From contig CALBNV010000007.1 of assembly GCA_937896895.1 (NCBI GenBank), positions 1-20,030 of the forward strand: DNA of 20,030 nucleotides, in the 5' to 3' direction. The notes beneath the pieces were generated by a model. It was not told the DNA's origin. It made no database searches and saw nothing but the letters and a program-made list of their open reading frames with translations. This stretch comes from an uncultured Bacteroidales bacterium (GTDB lineage Bacteria > Bacteroidota > Bacteroidia > Bacteroidales > F082). A program made the position numbers and the translations under genes. Below, one piece after another: positions 7,320-15,060 of the stretch. Numbering within the stretch: the stretch's first letter is position 1; each line of letters starts with the position of its first letter.

Positions 7320-7423
7320 GTTAGAAAGTTTGTAAAGTTTAGAAAGTTAGAAAGTTAGAAAGTTTGTAAAGTTTGTAAAGTTAGAAAGTTTGTAAAGTTA
7401 GAAAGTTAGAAAGTTTGAAAGTT
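7320..7423. repeat. Tandem repeat of 8/9-nt units in the marC leader
   Basis: The stretch is almost entirely built from two units, GTTAGAAA (8 nt) and GTTTGTAAA (9 nt), plus minor variants. About twelve units occur in irregular order. It begins 4 nt upstream of the marC start codon and ends about 17 nt before the predicted marC -7 box, so it would be transcribed as the marC 5' UTR. The units are not separated by unique spacers, so this is not a CRISPR array. Confidence 0.85.
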
Positions 7424-7439
7424 CGCGAGGAAATTTCGT

Positions 7440-7448
7440 GCAAAATTA
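7440..7448 (-). promoter_or_regulatory. Candidate -7 promoter element for marC
   Basis: The minus strand reads TAATTTTGC, matching TAnnTTTGC. Transcription would start near 7433 and run through the tandem repeat into marC. A second match (minus strand TATTTTTGC, 7477-7485) lies further upstream and could be an alternative. Neither has an obvious -33 box. Confidence 0.4.
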
Positions 7449-7488
7449 CAAAAACTATTTGTTCCGTGAAATTTTTGCAAAAATAATC

Positions 7489-7518
7489 TTGTCGTATTGA
7501 AAAAAACACTATTTTTGC
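7489..7518 (+). promoter_or_regulatory. Promoter of the cobalamin-uptake operon
   Basis: A TTG at 7489-7491 (-33 candidate) is followed after 18 nt by TATTTTTGC at 7510-7518, a full TAnnTTTGC -7 box. The predicted transcription start near 7525 coincides with the 5' edge of the cobalamin riboswitch, which supports the call. Confidence 0.65.
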
Positions 7519-7522
7519 GGCG

Positions 7523-7675
7523 ATTTTGGTGTCCGGAAGGACTCAATAGGGAATCGGGTGGAAATCCCGGACAGTTCCCGCTGCTGTAAGCTCTCGCAGC
7601 GTTTGCAACAGTCACTGTTCATCTCCAATGAATGGGAAGACGCAAACGTAAGGAGTAAGTCAGAAGACCTGCCAT
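7523..7675 (+). ncRNA. Cobalamin riboswitch
   Basis: The order of conserved blocks matches the cobalamin (B12) aptamer: TTGGTGTCCGGAAGGACTC at the 5' side, AATAGGGAATCGGGTGGAAA, CCCGGACAGTTCCCGCTGCTG, a central CAGTCACTG, then GGGAAGACG and the 3' B12 box AGTCAGAAGACCTGCC (7658-7673), one base from consensus (CAGGAGACC). It lies directly before the BtuB-type receptor gene and should repress it when adenosylcobalamin is bound. No intrinsic terminator with a T-run is visible between aptamer and gene, so control of translation initiation is more likely than attenuation. Confidence 0.95.
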
Positions 7676-7766
7676 AAATCAAAGACAAACAATGACTTTC
7701 GGGATAAGAGTCAGTCGCGGAATCCTTTCGATGACATCTTTCCCGAGCAAACTTTTGAACGTGGAT

Positions 7767-9659
7767 ATGAGAAAGTGTCTGATGATGTTTATGTTTTTAG
7801 CGATGGCGTTTTCCGCTTCGGCGCAGGATACCATCATGCTCCAAAGCGTTGAGATTAAGGCTGTTGCGATAAAAAGCGACAGGCTTGAGACGACGATGGA
7901 GCGCAGGATGGACACTTCCGTCATAAAACGGCTCGGCTCCGTGCCGATGTCGCAGCTTTTGATCCAACACAGCCCGGTTTTCATCAAGACTTACGGTCCC
8001 GGCGGCACGGCGACGGCTTCTTTCAGAGGCACAACCGCAAGCCACACCCTCGTGCTGTGGAACGGTTTCCAGCTCAACGCGCCGTCACTCGGCCAGGTCG
8101 ATTTCAGCACCATACCGGTTTTCATGACCGACAATATTTCATTGAAATGGGGCAGCGGCACTTCGACCAACAACGGCGGTCTCGGCGGCGTGGTCAGTAT
8201 CAATAACGATGAGAGTTTCTGTAAAGGATTGATAGTTAATCTGAAACAAACATGCGGAAGCTTTAACACCCTCGGCTCGTTTGCCACTGTCGGTTACTCA
8301 TGGGCAAACCATCTGCTGAGGGTTAAAGCTTACCGCGCGTCAAGCGACAATGACTTTACCTATAATAACATAGGTGTCATTCCGCATCAGAAGATGAAAC
8401 AGAAAAACGCGGATTATACCGATTACGGCGTGATGCCTGAATATCAGTGGCGCTTCGGCAACTCGTTGATTACCATCGTGTCGTGGAATCAAAAAAGCCA
8501 TCGTAACTGTCCGCAGATAATGCCGAATGTCGGAAATGACAACACTGTCGAATATACCGACAATGATTTCTCGCGCAATTATGTCGCTTTCAAAAATTAT
8601 TGGAACACCGGTAAAATTGAGGTTAAGTCATCGTATTTCCATGAAAATCAACGTTATGTGTTGAACACCTTCACCGACATCGGGACACCTGTGACCACGA
8701 TGAACTCAAAGAATGTCGCAGATGTCTTCCATCAAATCGCTGAGGTCGAGCAGAGTCTGTTCCGCTCGTGGAAGATAAACGCGAAGGTGCAGTGGGACCA
8801 TGAGCAGGTGAGGTCGAACGACTATGACGGCGTGAAAAAACGCGATGTGTTCTCGACTTACGCGGCCTTGAGTGGTAACGTGTTGAAAAATATTGACATA
8901 CGTGTCACATTGCGTAATGACATCGTTGACAGTAAGTCGGCTGGCTTTTTCCCGACGGCAACGGTGTCTTATTCGTTTGCAAATCTTAAAGGCTTGAAAA
9001 TCAGCGCGGGTTACAGCCATAACTACAGGAATCCGAGTCTGAACGACCTTTATTGGAACCCTGGCGGCAACCCCGACTTGAGGCCGGAAGACGGCAGGAC
9101 TGTTGACGGAAACCTGAATTTCACACGCGCGTTTGAACGGCTTTCCGTTGAAAGTCAAATCGGTGCGTATTACTCGCAGGTGTCCGACTGGATTCAGTGG
9201 AAACCGACAAACTATCGTTATTGGGTTTCTGAAAATGTTTCGACAGTGACAGCCTACGGTGCTGAAATCCATCTGAAAATGAATTACAAACTCGGACTTT
9301 GGAATTTCTCGGTCTCCGGGAATTATGTTTACAGCCATACTACCGATGAAAACGATAAACAATTGATTTATATTCCGTTGCATCATGCAAACGCTTTCGC
9401 TGATATTGAGTGGAAAGGATGGAATTTTTCATATACAATGGAGTTTACTGGCGAACGTAAGACTTCGATGAACGACAATGAGTTTTACGGTTTCAGGCTG
9501 ATGCCTTACGCATTGCATCATGTTTCGGTGGGAAAACATTTTTGGAAATTAGATATTGAATTGAAAATTAACAACTTGACTGATGAGGACTATCAGGCGA
9601 TTTTATGGCGCGCTATGCCTGGCAGGAGTTATGAGGTCAGCTTAAATTTTAAACTATGA
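7767..9659 (+). CDS. btuB: TonB-dependent outer-membrane cobalamin receptor (BtuB-like)
   Basis: The 630-aa product starts with a signal peptide (MRKCLMMFMFLAMAFSASAQ), followed by a plug domain (about 22-150: LLIQHSPVFIKTYGPGGTA, FRGTTASHTLVLWNGFQLN, GGLGGVVSINND) and a 22-strand-type barrel with YSHNYRNPSLNDLYW near the middle. It ends NLTDEDYQAILWRAMPGRSY...LNFKL, the usual TonB-receptor C-terminus with a terminal hydrophobic strand. The riboswitch and following BtuG-like gene indicate cobalamin or corrinoid uptake across the outer membrane. An in-frame ATG at 7692 would add 25 non-signal-like residues, so 7767 is preferred, though 7692 and 7731 cannot be excluded. It lacks the N-terminal carboxypeptidase-like domain of many SusC proteins. 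The stop overlaps the next ATG by 4 nt. Confidence 0.9.
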   Translation: MRKCLMMFMFLAMAFSASAQDTIMLQSVEIKAVAIKSDRLETTMERRMDTSVIKRLGSVPMSQLLIQHSPVFIKTYGPGGTATASFRGTTASHTLVLWNGFQLNAPSLGQVDFSTIPVFMTDNISLKWGSGTSTNNGGLGGVVSINNDESFCKGLIVNLKQTCGSFNTLGSFATVGYSWANHLLRVKAYRASSDNDFTYNNIGVIPHQKMKQKNADYTDYGVMPEYQWRFGNSLITIVSWNQKSHRNCPQIMPNVGNDNTVEYTDNDFSRNYVAFKNYWNTGKIEVKSSYFHENQRYVLNTFTDIGTPVTTMNSKNVADVFHQIAEVEQSLFRSWKINAKVQWDHEQVRSNDYDGVKKRDVFSTYAALSGNVLKNIDIRVTLRNDIVDSKSAGFFPTATVSYSFANLKGLKISAGYSHNYRNPSLNDLYWNPGGNPDLRPEDGRTVDGNLNFTRAFERLSVESQIGAYYSQVSDWIQWKPTNYRYWVSENVSTVTAYGAEIHLKMNYKLGLWNFSVSGNYVYSHTTDENDKQLIYIPLHHANAFADIEWKGWNFSYTMEFTGERKTSMNDNEFYGFRLMPYALHHVSVGKHFWKLDIELKINNLTDEDYQAILWRAMPGRSYEVSLNFKL

Positions 9660-10738
9660 GGAAATTACATTTTATCATCGTTGCAATACTGATGATTGCA
9701 ACTGCTTCGTGCAAAAAAGAAAAGAATCAGAATGACACTCCGGTAACGCCGATTTCAGAGGAGAAAAAAGGCGTTTACATTCTCAATGAAGGCACTTTCA
9801 CCTACGCCAACTCGTCGCTTTCCTATTACGACAAGGAAGTTGATACTGTAGGTAACAACTTGTTTTTCAAGACGAACGGCTCGCCAATCGGCGATGTCGG
9901 ACAGTCGCTGGCACTTTACGACGGAAGTCTTTACATCGTTGTGAACGGCAGCAAGTACATTTACAAAGTTGATGCGGAAACCTTGAAGTTTCAGGCGAAA
10001 CTCGAAGGCTTTACATCGCCGCGAAACATTTTCTCGGTAGGTGACGGCACGGCGTATGTGTCTGACCTTCAACGCGATGGCCTTTGGCTGATTGACCTTG
10101 AAAAGATGGAACACATACAGTTTATTGAGACTGGCAATTCAACGGAGGCGATGGTGAGAGTCGGCGACGAGCTTTTCGTTTCAAACTGGTCGAATTATTA
10201 TGTACCTAATTCATCGAATAAATCGGTGCAAGTGATTGATATGAAGACGAATACACTTGTCGAAACCATTGATGTCCCGCAGGAACCCAACGCGATGGTC
10301 GTTGACAAGAACGACAACATCTGGGTGCTTTGCAGCGGCGGCTACAATCCGGGTGAACAGGAACCGGCTTTGGTTTGTGTTGACGCCGCCAAGCGTCAGA
10401 TTGTCAAACGTTTCGACTTCAACGCCGGAATCGATTACCCCGACGGACTCGCTATCGACGGGGCGGGGGAGAACCTGTATTACCTGAATGGCGGATATAA
10501 CAATCTGAATGTTTATAAGATGTCGGTTGATGCGGCACAAACTCCTGATAATCCGTTTATTGCGGCAGATGGACGCGTGTTTTACAATGTTGCCGTTGAC
10601 CCCGAAAACGGTGACGTATATGTGACAAATGCGAAGAATTACGTGCAAAACGGCGATGTGGAACGTTTCACAAAAGACGGCGAACTGCTGAGCAAATTCA
10701 CCGTCGGCATCGTGCCGTGCTACATGCTGTTTAATTAG
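9656..10738 (+). CDS. btuG: BtuG-like surface lipoprotein, beta-propeller (DUF5074/YncE-like), cobalamin binding
   Basis: The 360-aa product has a lipoprotein signal peptide with cleavage before Cys19 (IATAS|C). The charged CKKEK that follows resembles Bacteroidota surface-export signals. The rest carries repeated beta-propeller-like blocks: VYILNEGTFTYANSSLSYYD, LYDGSLYIVVNGSKYIYKVD, TSPRNIFSVGDGTAYVSDLQ, DNIWVLCSGGYN and GDVYVTNAKNYV. In Bacteroides, BtuG is a seven-bladed propeller lipoprotein that caps BtuB and captures cobalamin with very high affinity. Position here, overlapping the BtuB-type stop (ATGA at 9656-9659) behind a cobalamin riboswitch, matches that arrangement. Without context it would be called only a DUF5074 or YncE-family protein. 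Translation is probably coupled to the receptor. Confidence 0.82.
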   Translation: MRKLHFIIVAILMIATASCKKEKNQNDTPVTPISEEKKGVYILNEGTFTYANSSLSYYDKEVDTVGNNLFFKTNGSPIGDVGQSLALYDGSLYIVVNGSKYIYKVDAETLKFQAKLEGFTSPRNIFSVGDGTAYVSDLQRDGLWLIDLEKMEHIQFIETGNSTEAMVRVGDELFVSNWSNYYVPNSSNKSVQVIDMKTNTLVETIDVPQEPNAMVVDKNDNIWVLCSGGYNPGEQEPALVCVDAAKRQIVKRFDFNAGIDYPDGLAIDGAGENLYYLNGGYNNLNVYKMSVDAAQTPDNPFIAADGRVFYNVAVDPENGDVYVTNAKNYVQNGDVERFTKDGELLSKFTVGIVPCYMLFN

Positions 10739-10747
10739 TGCAAAAAA

Positions 10748-10784
10748 CAGGATTTTCGGGAGTGAAAAATTCCTGAAAATCCTG
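10748..10784 (+). terminator. Intrinsic terminator of the btuB-btuG operon
   Basis: The arms CAGGATTTTCGGG (10748-10760) and CCTGAAAATCCTG (10772-10784) pair with one mismatch around an 11-nt loop. The tail TCGTTCCTTTT is moderately T-rich, and an A-run precedes the stem. It begins 10 nt after the btuG stop. Confidence 0.75.
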
Positions 10785-10806
10785 TCGTTCCTTTTGAAAA
10801 ATCTCG

Positions 10807-10815
10807 TATCTTTGC
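10807..10815 (+). promoter_or_regulatory. -7 promoter element for the glycosyltransferase gene
   Basis: TATCTTTGC matches TAnnTTTGC and lies just after the terminator and 16 nt before the TTG start codon at 10832. This implies a transcript with a 5' leader of about 10 nt or less. No convincing -33 box was found. Confidence 0.6.
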
Positions 10816-10831
10816 AACAAAAGTTTTTGTT

Positions 10832-11947
10832 TTGAAGATAGCCGTAAACACACGTTTGTTGTTGAGTAACAAGCTCGAAGGAATAGGATGGGTCGCGTAT
10901 GAGACGTTGAGCCGCATCGTCAGGTCGCATCCTGAAGTCGAGTTTTATTTTCTTTTCGACAGGAAGCCGGACCCGAAGTTCATCTTTGCGGATAACGTGA
11001 AGCCTGTTGTGCTTTTCCCGCAGGCGCGGCATCCGTTTCTTTATATAATCTACTTTGAAATTGCAGTTAAGAACGCTTTGCGCAGGATAAAACCTGATGT
11101 GTATCTCTCGACAGACGCATATCTGTCACTTCGGTCAAAAGTGAGGCAAATAGCTGTGTTTCATGACATTAACTTCGAACATTTTCCGCAGGATTTCCCG
11201 AGACTGGCGTTGTGGCACTACAAGAAATTCTTCCCGAAATATGCTAAAAAAGCTGATAAGATTATCACCGTTTCGGAGTTTTCAAAACAGGATATTGTTG
11301 AAAATTATAAAGTGAGCCCGGAGAAGATTCATGTCGTCTATAATGGTGCGAACGAGGGCTTCAAGCCGATTCCTGAAGAAGTGAAAACGTTGGTCAGAGA
11401 TAAATATACATCTGGTAACCAGTATTTTATGTTTGTCGGCTCGCTTCATCCAAGGAAAAATCTGGCCCGGCTGTTTCCGGCTTTCGACATCTTCAAGGAG
11501 AGAACGAAGTCTGAAATCAAGCTGCTTGTTGTCGGCGAGAAACGCTGGTGGACGGAGTCGATACAGAATGCGTATAACTCGATGAAATACAAGGACGATG
11601 TGGTCTTTGTCGGGCATTTGCAGATGAGTGAACTCAACAAGGTCACGGCGGCGGCTTTCGCTTCTGTCTATGTGTCTTATTTTGAAGGCTTTGGCATCCC
11701 GATCATCGAGGCGTACCGCTGCGATGTGCCGGTGATAACGTCGAATGTCACGTCGATGCCGGAGGTTGCAGCCGATGCCGCACTGCTCGTGGATCCGTTT
11801 GACGTTGAGTCAATTGCGAATGCGATGGTTGTAGTCCAAGATGAAAATGTCCGTAAGTCGTTGATAGAGAAGGGGAGAGTCAGGAAAAACGATTTCTCGT
11901 GGGACAAGACCGCGGAAGGCTGGTGGGATGTTATAGTTAAAAGTTAA
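10832..11947 (+). CDS. Family 4 glycosyltransferase, TTG start
   Basis: This 371-aa cytoplasmic or membrane-associated enzyme has the GT-B layout of GT4 family glycosyltransferases. The N-terminal half has VNTRLLLSNKLEGIGWVAYE, the nucleotide-binding half has FVGSLHPRKNL, and the C-terminal EGFGIPIIEA gives the EX7E motif. This is followed by PVITSNVTSMPEVAADAALLVDP. These proteins transfer a sugar from a nucleotide-sugar donor; the acceptor cannot be told from sequence. No ATG exists in frame between the upstream stop (10763-10765) and TTG 10832, and translation from the TTG gives the family N-terminus MKIAVNTR, so TTG is the start. It is preceded by its own -7 box. No other cell-wall or capsule genes are nearby. 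Its 3' end runs into an AGTTAAAAG repeat. Confidence 0.88.
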   Translation: MKIAVNTRLLLSNKLEGIGWVAYETLSRIVRSHPEVEFYFLFDRKPDPKFIFADNVKPVVLFPQARHPFLYIIYFEIAVKNALRRIKPDVYLSTDAYLSLRSKVRQIAVFHDINFEHFPQDFPRLALWHYKKFFPKYAKKADKIITVSEFSKQDIVENYKVSPEKIHVVYNGANEGFKPIPEEVKTLVRDKYTSGNQYFMFVGSLHPRKNLARLFPAFDIFKERTKSEIKLLVVGEKRWWTESIQNAYNSMKYKDDVVFVGHLQMSELNKVTAAAFASVYVSYFEGFGIPIIEAYRCDVPVITSNVTSMPEVAADAALLVDPFDVESIANAMVVVQDENVRKSLIEKGRVRKNDFSWDKTAEGWWDVIVKS

Positions 11948-12038
11948 AAGAGGAGAGTTAAAAGAGGATGGAAGCCAATTGTCAACTCGTGAAACTTGTG
12001 TAAAAAAACTTGTGCAACTTGTGTTAAAAATAATTGTG
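11935..12038. repeat. Short-period repeats between the glycosyltransferase gene and purD
   Basis: Two repeat types lie side by side. AGTTAAAAG occurs at 11935-11943 and 11942-11950, and the 13-nt AGTTAAAAGAGGA at 11942-11954 recurs at 11956-11968. AACTTGTG (or AACTCGTG) then occurs at 11984-11991, 11993-12000, 12007-12014 and 12016-12023, with a relic AATTGTG near 12032. The first copy encodes the last residues of the glycosyltransferase. No promoter match was found here, so purD may be read from upstream. Confidence 0.7.
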
Positions 12039-12043
12039 TCAAA

Positions 12044-13327
12044 ATGAAAATATTAGTTTTAGGTTCGGGCGGCCGTGAGCACGCTCTTGCTTGGAAGATA
12101 GCTCAAAGTGGAACAGTATCAAAGGTTTATATCGCTCCAGGAAACGCTGGAACAGCATCTGTCGGTGAGAATGTTCAGGTGAACATCGCCGATTTTAGGG
12201 CCGTTAAAGATGTCGTGCTGAAGAATGAGATCGAAATGGTCGTCGTCGGCCCTGAACAGCCGCTCGTTGACGGCATCGTTGATTTTTTCAAACAAGACGC
12301 TGATTTAAAAGACGTTAAGATTATCGGTCCTGATAAAAACGGTGCGCAGTTGGAAGGCAGCAAGGCTTTTGCAAAACGTTTCATGGAGAGATACGGCATC
12401 CCGACGGCGGCCTGCTTTACGGTCACAGCGGAGAACCTTAATGAAGGAGTCGAATATCTTTCAACACTCGAAGCGCCTTACGTGCTTAAGGCTGACGGTC
12501 TCGCTGCCGGCAAAGGCGTGCTGATTCTCAATGACTTGGAAGAAGCCAGCACTGAATTGAAAGAGATGCTTTCCGGCAAGTTCGGCAGTGCCTCCTCAAA
12601 GGTCGTCATCGAGACTTTCTTGAAGGGAATTGAAGTCTCAATGTTCGTGCTGACCGACGGCAACGACTATGTCATCCTTCCTGAAGCCAAGGATTACAAG
12701 CGCATCGGCGACGGCGACAAAGGCCTGAACACCGGCGGCATGGGCGCGGTGTCTCCTGTGCCGTTTGTGACCCCAGACTTCGTGAGTAAAGTGGAAGAAC
12801 GTATCATAAAGCCGACGATAAAAGGTCTGAAGGCGGAGTCGATTGATTATAAAGGATTTATCTTCCTCGGTCTTATGAACTGCGGCGGCGACCCGTATGT
12901 CATCGAGTATAACGTGCGTATGGGCGACCCCGAGACGGAGGGTGTGATGACGCGCATCGACTCCGACTTCGCGCAGCTCCTCGACGCTTGCGCACAAGGC
13001 AGACTCGCTGAAGCTCATTACAAAGCCAGCCCTGACACGTCGGTCACCGTCATGCTCGTCTCTGGCGGCTATCCTGAGTTATATAAGAAAGGTATGATTA
13101 TCAGTGGTTTGGATGATGTCTGCCAGTGCTGCACCGTGGCTCATGCCGGCACTAAGTTCGATGCTGACGGTAACGTCGTGACATCGGGTGGCCGTGTCAT
13201 TGCTGTCACCGCCCACGGAAAGGATATTGAGGAGGCGAGGGCGAAGGCATACAAAAACGTTGAGAAAATCAAGTTCGAGGGCGTGAATTTCCGTCACGAC
13301 ATCGGCCTCGACCTAATGAACCTGTGA
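12044..13327 (+). CDS. purD: Phosphoribosylamine-glycine ligase (GAR synthetase)
   Basis: The enzyme joins glycine to phosphoribosylamine with ATP, the second step of de novo purine synthesis. The 427-aa sequence shows the N-domain GSGGREHALAWKI, then GPEQPLVDGI and GPDKNGAQLEGSKAFAK. The ATP-grasp domain follows with LKADGLAAGKGV, EAKDYKRIGDGDKGLNTGGMGA and EYNVRMGDPETEGVM, all in order and at normal length. The ATG at 12044 gives MKILVLGSGG, the usual N-terminus. A longer in-frame start at 11996 would add residues encoded by the repeat region and is rejected. The stop codon overlaps the next ATG by one base (TGATG at 13325-13329), so it is translationally linked to the membrane-protein gene downstream. 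Confidence 0.97.
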   Translation: MKILVLGSGGREHALAWKIAQSGTVSKVYIAPGNAGTASVGENVQVNIADFRAVKDVVLKNEIEMVVVGPEQPLVDGIVDFFKQDADLKDVKIIGPDKNGAQLEGSKAFAKRFMERYGIPTAACFTVTAENLNEGVEYLSTLEAPYVLKADGLAAGKGVLILNDLEEASTELKEMLSGKFGSASSKVVIETFLKGIEVSMFVLTDGNDYVILPEAKDYKRIGDGDKGLNTGGMGAVSPVPFVTPDFVSKVEERIIKPTIKGLKAESIDYKGFIFLGLMNCGGDPYVIEYNVRMGDPETEGVMTRIDSDFAQLLDACAQGRLAEAHYKASPDTSVTVMLVSGGYPELYKKGMIISGLDDVCQCCTVAHAGTKFDADGNVVTSGGRVIAVTAHGKDIEEARAKAYKNVEKIKFEGVNFRHDIGLDLMNL

Positions 13328-14307
13328 TGTTGAGGTTTTTCAGAAAAGATTATGTCGAGCAGTCCGTTGTCATCATGCTGATGCTCGTAACAGCTTGGGT
13401 GCCAGCGTTTGTCAATGCTCCGCGTGATCTGTACATATACGGGAATCCGGCGCCATTGTACAATATCTTGGCGTCGGCTTTCAGTTTCGCGCCGTGGCTC
13501 ATGACTGTTCTGGTCTTCGCCGTATTCTCTTTCTCTGTGTTTTTCTTCAACTCGATTCTCACCGCCAACCAGCTTTCAGTGCGAAACAGTACCATTGGTG
13601 CTATGACTGCAATCGTCTGCGTTTCAAGCGCAGCAATAAGCGTTGAGTCGTATCCGTTCGTGCTCGCCTGTCCGCTGATTTTGGCGGCATTGCAGACTTT
13701 GTATGTGCTTTTCCTTACGGAAAAACCGGAGTCGTACCTGTTTAATATCGGACTGTTCCTGTCAATGGCATCGATGCTGTATATGCCGTCTGCCGTGTTG
13801 ATAATGTGGGTGTTGCTTTCTATGATGATATTCGGCTACAAGCAAATCAGGCTTTATTTTGTCCCGATACTCGGATTCGTGACACCTTATTTTATAATGA
13901 TGTCGGTGTGCTATTTCACAAGAGATCTGGAAGAGTTTTTCGCGTTGTATTCCAACGGGTTCCTTGGACTTGAATTTCAAGAACTTACATTGACAACAAT
14001 GGAGATGATAGTGCTTGCGGTGGAGTTCGTGCTGTTTGTTTTGTCGTATCTTGTGTTGAAATCATCGAAATCCGACAACTCTGTTCAGATGCGGAAAAGG
14101 ATGGGGGTGACGGCGGTTTTGTTGCTTTCTTCGCTTTTAATGATGACATTACAAGTGCCTATGATGTGCAATGGAATGATTCTTGTCGTTTTGTCGATAT
14201 ACTATTCCATGGCACTGTCAGCTTTGAAAAAGTCGTTAACTGCTGATATTATGATAATTGTCATGATGGTCGGAGCTTGTGTGGTGCAATATTTACAGCT
14301 GTTATGA
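13327..14307 (+). CDS. Polytopic membrane protein of unknown function (possibly DUF6427 family)
   Basis: This 326-aa protein has roughly nine to ten hydrophobic segments, a short N-terminal cytoplasmic MLRFFRKDY, and few charged loops (for example LTEKPESY and LKSSKSDNSVQMRKR). No catalytic motif is visible. Length, topology and the FFRKD-type N-terminus recall DUF6427, a Bacteroidota membrane family of unknown role, but that assignment is from memory and uncertain. The ATG at 13327 shares one base with the purD TGA, and the gene ends in ATGA overlapping rnhB by 4 nt. A GTG at 13324 is a weaker alternative. Tight coupling to purD and rnhB suggests steady housekeeping-level expression, not a purine-specific role. 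Confidence 0.7.
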   Translation: MLRFFRKDYVEQSVVIMLMLVTAWVPAFVNAPRDLYIYGNPAPLYNILASAFSFAPWLMTVLVFAVFSFSVFFFNSILTANQLSVRNSTIGAMTAIVCVSSAAISVESYPFVLACPLILAALQTLYVLFLTEKPESYLFNIGLFLSMASMLYMPSAVLIMWVLLSMMIFGYKQIRLYFVPILGFVTPYFIMMSVCYFTRDLEEFFALYSNGFLGLEFQELTLTTMEMIVLAVEFVLFVLSYLVLKSSKSDNSVQMRKRMGVTAVLLLSSLLMMTLQVPMMCNGMILVVLSIYYSMALSALKKSLTADIMIIVMMVGACVVQYLQLL

Positions 14308-14900
14308 ATTTGAAGCAATATTATACTGATAATCTGATTGAGGCCGGCTGCGATGAGGCTGGTCGTGGCTGTATAGCGGGGCCGGTGGTGGCCGCCGCGG
14401 TGATTCTTCCGCGCGACATGGATTTCCCTGATTTTGATGACTCAAAGAAACTGACAGAAAAACAGCGCGAAAGGCTGAGAATCAAGGTGATGGAGAATGC
14501 TGTGGCGTATGGCGTCGGCATCGTCTCCGCCAAGGAGATTGACGAGATAAACATCCTTAACGCCTCGTTTCTGGCAATGCATCGTGCCATCGACCAGCTG
14601 AAAATAAGGCCGGAACTGCTGCTCATCGACGGAAACCGTTTCAATCCGTACAAAGGCATCAGGCATCAGTGCATCGTCGGCGGTGACGCGAAATATCAGT
14701 CGATAGCGGCTGCTTCGATTCTCGCGAAAACGACCCGTGACCATATCATGGAGGGATATCACAAAGAGTTTCCGCAGTATAACTGGCTGAAAAACAAGGG
14801 TTATCCGACACCCGAGCACAAAAACGCCGTCGCTGAACACGGCGTTTCGCCCATCCACAGGATGACGTTCAACATGGCGATACAGCTGAAACTGTTCTGA
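14304..14900 (+). CDS. rnhB: Ribonuclease HII
   Basis: RNase HII cuts RNA in RNA-DNA hybrids and removes single misincorporated ribonucleotides. The 198-aa protein has the GCDEAGRGCIAGPVVAAAV motif with catalytic Asp17 and Glu18, DDSKKLT (45-51), LLIDGNRF with Asp109, and the GGDAKYQSIAAASILAK...RD segment carrying the final acidic residue. It ends HGVSPIHRMTFNM as expected for the family. The ATG at 14304 overlaps the upstream stop (ATGA, 14304-14307). A start at 14277 would lie inside the upstream gene and add residues not seen in the family. It is the last gene of the purD-membrane protein-rnhB run and borders the AT-rich block that follows. Confidence 0.96.
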   Translation: MNLKQYYTDNLIEAGCDEAGRGCIAGPVVAAAVILPRDMDFPDFDDSKKLTEKQRERLRIKVMENAVAYGVGIVSAKEIDEINILNASFLAMHRAIDQLKIRPELLLIDGNRFNPYKGIRHQCIVGGDAKYQSIAAASILAKTTRDHIMEGYHKEFPQYNWLKNKGYPTPEHKNAVAEHGVSPIHRMTFNMAIQLKLF

Positions 14901-15060
14901 GGGTGGAAGAGGATTCCCATAGTTCTTTATTACGTTGTTGTGCGATCGTTTGCCAATTTAATTATTAGAATTTCTCTGCCTATTTGTATGTTTGCTTTAT
15001 TGTATTTTTACCTTAACTGGACAAAAGAGGGTTGTGAAATTGGGGCGACATACTAACAAA
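14901..15060. other. Junction between housekeeping run and AT-rich defence-like block
   Basis: This 160-nt gap separates two convergent units. Base composition falls abruptly to AT-rich across it. No terminator hairpin with a T-run, tRNA, integrase site or direct repeat was found. A plus-strand TATGTTTGC at 14987-14995 matches the -7 consensus but has no -33 box or downstream sense gene. Confidence 0.5.

Noticed and set aside
7320..7423. CRISPR-like array
   Set aside because: Units are 8-9 nt and directly adjacent with no spacers, and no cas genes are present.
7692..7766. Longer btuB start at 7692
   Set aside because: It places 25 polar residues before a normal signal peptide. It cannot be fully excluded, but 7767 fits better.
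11996..12043. Longer purD start giving a Cys-rich N-terminus
   Set aside because: The extra residues come from the AACTTGTG repeat; MKILVLGSGG at 12044 is the conserved start.
14822..14847. 9-bp hairpin as rnhB terminator
   Set aside because: It lies inside the rnhB coding region over conserved residues, and no T-run follows.
14987..14995. Plus-strand promoter or small RNA in the rnhB-defence gap
   Set aside because: Only a -7-like match in AT-rich DNA; there is no -33 box, sense gene or terminator.
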